DNA of 64,000 bases from Streptomyces turgidiscabies Car8 (GTDB lineage: Bacteria > Actinomycetota > Actinomycetes > Streptomycetales > Streptomycetaceae), in assembly GCF_000331005.1 (NCBI RefSeq), contig NZ_AEJB01000361.1:310001-374000 (forward strand), in the 5' to 3' direction. The position numbers were made by a program, and so were the translations under genes. Within the stretch, counting starts at the first letter, position 1, and each line of letters begins with the position of its first letter. Below, piece after piece: positions 60,177 through 64,000 of the stretch. Under the pieces are notes generated by a model, which worked only from the letters and a program-made list of their open reading frames with translations, ran no database searches and had not been told where the DNA came from.

Positions 60177-60786
60177 TCTCTGGCTGTCACGCCTGTTCGA
60201 CGGTGCGACGCCCACCTCCGTCAAGATCGTCGTCGCCGGCGGGTTCGGGGTCGGCAAAACCACGTTTGTGGGCGCCGTCTCCGAGATCGCCCCGCTGCGT
60301 ACCGAGGCTGTGATCACCACAGCCTCAGAGGGCGTGGACGACCTCACGCTGCTGTTCGACAAGACGGCGACCACCGTCGGCATGGACTTCGGCCGGATCA
60401 CCCTCCCGCAGCTGAACACCATCCTGATGCTGTTCGGCACACCGGGGCAGACCCGGTTCTGGTTCATGTGGGACGAGCTCACGCGAGGAGCCCTCGCCGC
60501 GGTTGTCCTCGTCGACACCCGCCGCCTCGACGAAAGCTTTCACGCGGTCGACTACTTCGAGCGGCTCGGTCTGCCCTTCCTGGTCGCCGTGAACGTCTTC
60601 GACGACGCCAGCCGCTACGACCCCGCCGAAGTCTCCTCAGCCCTGGCGCTGGCGGCCACGGTTCCGGTCGTGCTGTGCGATGCCCGCAAGAGAGCGGATG
60701 CCGCTTACGTCCTGGGCCATCTCGTCGACCACGTGCTCAACCTCTCGGATGTCTCTGCCCACCTTCTGCAAGGAGCAGCGCTGTGA
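60157..60786 (+). CDS. Conservon small GTPase (CvnD type)
   Basis: This 209-residue Ras/MglA-like GTPase has the P-loop GGFGVGKTT (residues 28-36) and the G3 region LFGTPGQTRFW, where DxxG of Ras is replaced by GTPG, as is usual in conservons. VAVNVFDD lies at the G4 position, where the canonical form is NKxD. Nucleotide specificity may be relaxed. It completes the four-gene conservon. Its stop overlaps the GAF-domain gene. Confidence 0.85.
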   Translation: MHSTSSDLWLSRLFDGATPTSVKIVVAGGFGVGKTTFVGAVSEIAPLRTEAVITTASEGVDDLTLLFDKTATTVGMDFGRITLPQLNTILMLFGTPGQTRFWFMWDELTRGALAAVVLVDTRRLDESFHAVDYFERLGLPFLVAVNVFDDASRYDPAEVSSALALAATVPVVLCDARKRADAAYVLGHLVDHVLNLSDVSAHLLQGAAL

Positions 60787-61319
60787 ATCCCCACGCTCCG
60801 TCCGGTCTCCTGACCGCCACCGGTCACGACGTTGACTGGCAGAGCCACCTGCCCGACCACTTCGACCCCGCGGCTCCGCCCGTGGGCGCGTTCGACGCCT
60901 TCGCCCAGCAGGTCGCCCGCGCGGCCGGCACCCCGTACGCCATGCTCAACTGGGTCGGCAGCCAGCAGTTCTTCATCGGCCTGGCCAACCCCACCGGAGG
61001 CGAACTGCCCGCGGTGGACCGCACCATGCCGCTGACCCACGGCTTCTGCCCGCACGTCGTCCAGCGCCGAGGCTCACTCGTCCTGACCGACGTCCTCGAC
61101 TACGACGACTTCGCCGGCAACCCGGTCGTCGACGAGATCGGCGTCCGCATATACATAGGGGCGCCTCTCATCGACGAGCGCACCAACGACGTCTTGGGCA
61201 CAATCTGCGGGGTCGGCACCGAGCCGCGACAGCGCTCGGAAGGCCGCGCGCTATGGACCCTCATCGATCACCAGCGCGATCTCTTCATGGCCGAGTTCTA
61301 CCGGCGTACCAGCGCGTAG
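60783..61319 (+). CDS. GAF-domain protein coupled to the conservon
   Basis: The GTG overlaps the GTPase stop. The 178-residue protein is a single GAF-type domain: FAQQVARAAGTPYAMLNWVG, TMPLTHGFCPHVVQRRGSLV, VRIYIGAPLIDERTNDVLGTI, then HQRDLFMAEFY. The Cys-His pair (FCPH) is a candidate ligand or heme/redox site. GAF domains bind small ligands or light-sensing cofactors, so it may supply an input or output to the conservon. Many conservons have a P450 here instead. Confidence 0.8.
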   Translation: MNPHAPSGLLTATGHDVDWQSHLPDHFDPAAPPVGAFDAFAQQVARAAGTPYAMLNWVGSQQFFIGLANPTGGELPAVDRTMPLTHGFCPHVVQRRGSLVLTDVLDYDDFAGNPVVDEIGVRIYIGAPLIDERTNDVLGTICGVGTEPRQRSEGRALWTLIDHQRDLFMAEFYRRTSA

Positions 61320-61385
61320 CACTGCCGTATTTCGCCAGGGCCGCACCGCAGTGGCCAGCCACGCAGGGAGAAGGGGAGTTTCACG

Positions 61386-62582
61386 ATGCCCGCCACGAGC
61401 CCGTACCTGACTGACGATCACCACAGCCTCCGGGAACAGGTCAAGAGCATCGCGGACGCCGAGATCGCCCCCCGTGTCCCGGACATGGAATCCCGGGGCC
61501 CGCACACCGACCGTGAGTTGCGACCGATCCTGGGTCAGTGGCTCGGCCTGCTCATCGGCTCGGAGTGGGGCGGCAGGGACGCAGGGCACCTCGCCAAGAC
61601 GGTCGCGGTGACGGAAGCCTCGCGTGTCAGCGGGGCCGCCGGAGCCATCCTCCAGGCATCGGTCCTCGGGTCCGCGCCGGTCATCGAGTACGGCAGCGAC
61701 GAGATGCGGCGAAGATGGCTGCCCGCCATTGCCGACGGCAGCGTCTGGCCGAGCATCGCCGTCACAGAGGCCCATCACGGCAGTCACCTGCTGGACATGG
61801 ACACCACCGCCCGGTTCGACGGCGGAGACCTCGTGATCGACGGTGCGAAGGAATTCATCGGCAACGCCGACCTCGCGGACATCCACTGCGTCGTGGTCCG
61901 GACAGGCGAGCGCGGCACCAAACGCGGCCTGACCGCGGTCCTGGTGGAGGCCGACAGGAACGGCGTCGACATCGTCCGCCAGCCCGCCAGCGGTCTGTAC
62001 GGATTCTCCGTCGACCGCCTCTGCCTCGACGGCGTCCGCGTCCCGGAAGCCAACATCATCGGTGAGGTCGGCGCCGGCCGCGACGTCGCTCTGATGGCGT
62101 CGGTGGTCTACGGCCGGCTCAACCTCGCGGCCGTCGCGCTGGGCATCCACCAGCAGGCCCTGGACGTGACCACCACCTGGGTCTCGGAGAAACGCGAGCG
62201 CTACAACGGCCACCTGGCCGACGTGAAGATGGTGCGCCGCCGCCTGGCGAAGATGTCCTTCCGGCTGATGCAGGCCGAACTCGCCGCCTATCACGGCGCA
62301 TATCTCCTGGACCAGGGAGAGCCGTGCGACCGATGGCTGTACAACGCCAAGCTCGTGAACAACCGTCACGGCGTTGCCTCCGCCGAGGACGCCAAGCAAC
62401 TGCACGGCGGTCACGCCACACGGATCGGCAACCCGTGCGAGCGGATCCTGCGCGACATCCAGCTCATCAACGCCCCCGCGGGACCGGACGACATCCAGCT
62501 CAAGTACATCGCCGACGACCTGCTCGCCCCCGCCCGGCATCAGTGGTCCGCACAGCACGCCTCCCGCCGCCGCGCCGCTTGA
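61386..62582 (+). CDS. Acyl-CoA dehydrogenase-family flavoprotein
   Basis: This 398-residue protein starts at an ATG after AGAAGGGGAG. The fold follows acyl-CoA dehydrogenases: EQVKSIADAEIAPRV start, IAVTEAHHGSH (FAD loop; the family has MTEPxAGSD), VIDGAKEFIGNADLADI, then VYGRLNLAAVALGI and a C-terminal HATRIGNPCERILRD. The usual catalytic Glu positions (YEGT loop or the helix-8 Glu) are not evident. It may therefore act as a flavin monooxygenase-type or N-oxygenating member. It is downstream of the conservon by about 65 bases and perhaps under its control. Confidence 0.8.
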   Translation: MPATSPYLTDDHHSLREQVKSIADAEIAPRVPDMESRGPHTDRELRPILGQWLGLLIGSEWGGRDAGHLAKTVAVTEASRVSGAAGAILQASVLGSAPVIEYGSDEMRRRWLPAIADGSVWPSIAVTEAHHGSHLLDMDTTARFDGGDLVIDGAKEFIGNADLADIHCVVVRTGERGTKRGLTAVLVEADRNGVDIVRQPASGLYGFSVDRLCLDGVRVPEANIIGEVGAGRDVALMASVVYGRLNLAAVALGIHQQALDVTTTWVSEKRERYNGHLADVKMVRRRLAKMSFRLMQAELAAYHGAYLLDQGEPCDRWLYNAKLVNNRHGVASAEDAKQLHGGHATRIGNPCERILRDIQLINAPAGPDDIQLKYIADDLLAPARHQWSAQHASRRRAA

Positions 62583-62730
62583 CACTCCCTTCGTTCCCCA
62601 AGACCGAGCCAAGACGCGCCGAATCGCGCCGCCATGCCGGCCGCTAACCGGCGTGTCCCGCCGCCTCGATCCCGAAAGTGCCGGACAGCGGTCTGGCCCA
62701 GACCGGTATGTCCGTCAACCCACAAGGACC

Positions 62731-62955
62731 ATGACAGTGCGTCGGATCACGATCGTCACCTGCGACTTCGAACCCAGCGGCAACGGCGACCACACCAAGT
62801 GGTCGGCCATGCGCCGACGGCTGGCCACGCTGCACCCGGCGATGCGTTGCAGACAGGAGAACGTCGGTCATGGCCGCACCGGCCGCAGATCCGCCCTCTT
62901 CGGCGAGTCGAAGCACATCCGGCGTCGGCAGCGGTCCATCGAAAGGATTTCCCCC
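62731..62955 (+). pseudogene. N-terminal remnant of an endonuclease/exonuclease/phosphatase-type protein
   Basis: ATG 62731, after AAGGACC, opens a frame reading MTVRRITIVTCDFEPSGNGD, then MRRRLATLHPAMRCRQENVG. It resembles the start of EEP-family nucleases, where an Asn/Gln-Glu in this region binds metal. The homologous part fades after about 60 codons, and the frame runs without a stop into the next gene. It is probably a truncated gene. The rest of 62583-62730 is non-coding. Confidence 0.35.
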
Positions 62956-63618
62956 GTGAGCACCCGGCTTGCCCGCCCGCCCGCAACGCTTCTGCCCCTG
63001 ACTCCCCTACAGCTGCGGATCGTGCGGAAGATCGCGTACGGCGCGGCCACGACCGCGATCGCCTCCGAACTGTCGCTCACCATCAGCTCGGTCAACGTGC
63101 AGGTGACCCTGTGCGGGCGCAAGCTCGGCGCGAGCGGCCGGGCCGCCGTCGTCCACGCCACCTTCGCCACCCACCAACTCCTGCGCCCGGAACGGGCCGA
63201 CGCCCCCGGGGAGTTCTCGGACCAGCACATTGAGGCATGGCGCATGGTCGCCATCGGCGCAACATCCAGGGTCTATGCGCAGCGCGTCCACACCAGCCGA
63301 GGCGAGGCCCTGCGGCGGGTCACGGCCCTGCGCGAGTTCGTCGGCGCCGTCAATGCCCCGCACTTGGTCACCCTCGGCTGGGCGCACGGCCAGCTCGATG
63401 ACTCCCTCACCAAGATGGCCACCGGTCACCTCCTTCGCGCCCCGGTACGTGCCGGGGCGCGACGGCGGCAGGGGAGGGGAAGGCCGCTGGCAGAACACCT
63501 CACCCGTACTCCACCGCCCCAGCAGCACCAGCACGTTGCCATCGGTCCGGATCAGACCGCAGGCGCCCCGCACCGGCTGTTTCCTGTTCGCACGGGCCTG
63601 GGTGAGCTGGATGGATAG
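62956..63618 (+). CDS. LuxR-type helix-turn-helix protein
   Basis: GTG 62956 (MSTRLARPPAT) follows AAAGGA. The 220-residue protein has a GerE-like domain at residues about 15-75: PLTPLQLRIVRKIAYGAATTAIASEL, with SSVNVQVTLCGRKLG as the recognition helix. A second helical segment follows (DQHIEAWRMVAIGATSRVYAQ). The C-terminal 50 residues are Arg/Pro/Gln-rich. It has no receiver or ligand domain. It overlaps the following kinase gene by 8 bases, suggesting co-expression. Confidence 0.6.
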   Translation: MSTRLARPPATLLPLTPLQLRIVRKIAYGAATTAIASELSLTISSVNVQVTLCGRKLGASGRAAVVHATFATHQLLRPERADAPGEFSDQHIEAWRMVAIGATSRVYAQRVHTSRGEALRRVTALREFVGAVNAPHLVTLGWAHGQLDDSLTKMATGHLLRAPVRAGARRRQGRGRPLAEHLTRTPPPQQHQHVAIGPDQTAGAPHRLFPVRTGLGELDG

Positions 63619-64000
63619 CACGGAATGGAGTCGTGGGCTGACGGCTGACGTCCTGGAAGAGCAGTACGGATTCACCGTCGTGTCGGTACAAATCACCAAG
63701 TTGAGCAGGAAAAGGGCCAGTCGGCACGTCGTCACCGACGAGGGAAGGCGGCTGTTCGTCAAGGAGTATCACTCCACCACCGGCCGGGACGCCGCACGCG
63801 TCGCGCTCGACACATCCCAGCACTGCCGGGCCGCGGGGCTTCCCGTCCCCCTCGTACAGCCCGACAAGGACAACTGCCTCATGACGGTCGCGCGGGGCAG
63901 CGCCTGGAGCGTGACCGACGAAGCACCCGGCCGCGTGTCCACCTCGGCGATGACGCGCCCCCTCGCCGAGCACACCGGCACCGTACTCGGGCGCATGCAC
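63611..64000 (+). CDS. Phosphotransferase-family protein, 5' part (cut by window end)
   Basis: ATG 63611 opens MDSTEWSRGLTADVLEEQYG. The 130 codons seen include SRKRASRHVVTDEGRRLFVKEYHS, where the Lys of FVKEY matches the ATP-binding Lys of the APH/choline-kinase fold, and LPVPLVQPDKD. The catalytic loop would lie beyond the window. The gene overlaps the LuxR-type gene. It is the third APH-type protein here besides those at 14245 and 44274. Confidence 0.65.
   Translation, partial: MDSTEWSRGLTADVLEEQYGFTVVSVQITKLSRKRASRHVVTDEGRRLFVKEYHSTTGRDAARVALDTSQHCRAAGLPVPLVQPDKDNCLMTVARGSAWSVTDEAPGRVSTSAMTRPLAEHTGTVLGRMH

Noticed and set aside
1..64000. CRISPR arrays, tRNA, rRNA or complete insertion sequences
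   Set aside because: No regularly spaced repeats, cloverleaf-like segments, rRNA-like stretches or transposase motifs were recognised by eye; a tRNA scan could still find one.

Overview
This is a GC-rich actinobacterial window, almost certainly Streptomyces. The grounds are very high G/C at third codon positions, many GTG starts, GTGA/ATGA stop-start overlaps, a complete conservon (sensor, roadblock, DUF742 and GTPase genes), an EgtD-family methyltransferase, and lineage-typical families (FxLD lanthipeptide genes, DUF574-type methyltransferase, DUF6415-like protein, XRE/TPR regulators). No rRNA, tRNA, CRISPR array or intact transposase was seen. The window looks like an accessory, natural-product-rich part of the chromosome with several gene remnants. 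All family assignments are from reading the sequence; no database search was run.

Layout. 0-5 kb is a graveyard: a chimeric PIN/RNase H-like ORF, fragments of a radical SAM operon, a lipoprotein, a doubly frameshifted membrane protein gene, an XRE regulator and a stop-interrupted secreted protein. 5-14 kb is a small export/biosynthesis locus: two secreted proteins, three MFS transporters, a HAD hydrolase, an EgtD-like histidine methyltransferase and an ATP-grasp ligase, with the next coupled gene truncated. 14-18 kb has a phosphotransferase coupled to an XRE/TPR regulator, facing an ATP-binding protein across an inverted-repeat operator. 18-25.8 kb has an amino-acid permease coupled to a glutamine-synthetase-like gamma-glutamyl ligase, two paralogous TPR regulators, a GNAT enzyme and a 2H phosphoesterase.

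25.9-39.6 kb is the most novel part: a non-modular biosynthetic locus with no PKS, NRPS or carrier protein. A leftward operon encodes an ATP-binding protein, an aldo/keto reductase, a 50-residue protein, a ferritin-like diiron protein and a chorismate-enzyme relative. A rightward operon encodes an FAD enzyme, a TauD-type dioxygenase, a degenerate AMP ligase, a HIT protein, and an AMP ligase fused to a DUF6624-like and a nucleoside deoxyribosyltransferase-like domain. A stand-alone TSCPD protein with candidate NrdR boxes and a B12-radical SAM protein follow. Two divergent promoter regions about 9.9 kb apart (29.8 and 39.7 kb) carry four copies of one complex operator, which should tie these operons together.

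40-47 kb has a DUF6415-like protein, a small membrane protein, a LuxR-type regulator, two methyltransferases, and two NUDIX fusion proteins. 47-56.7 kb is a class I FxLD lanthipeptide locus: precursor, LanB, LanC, a stand-alone SpaB-C-type protein, an unknown protein and two isoaspartate-methyltransferase-like enzymes. Two near-identical structured leaders, each starting just after a -10 hexamer, lie at 44.1 and 56.9 kb and bracket this half. 57-62.6 kb is a conservon followed by GAF and acyl-CoA dehydrogenase-like genes. The window ends with a nuclease remnant, a LuxR-type regulator and a phosphotransferase cut by the window edge.
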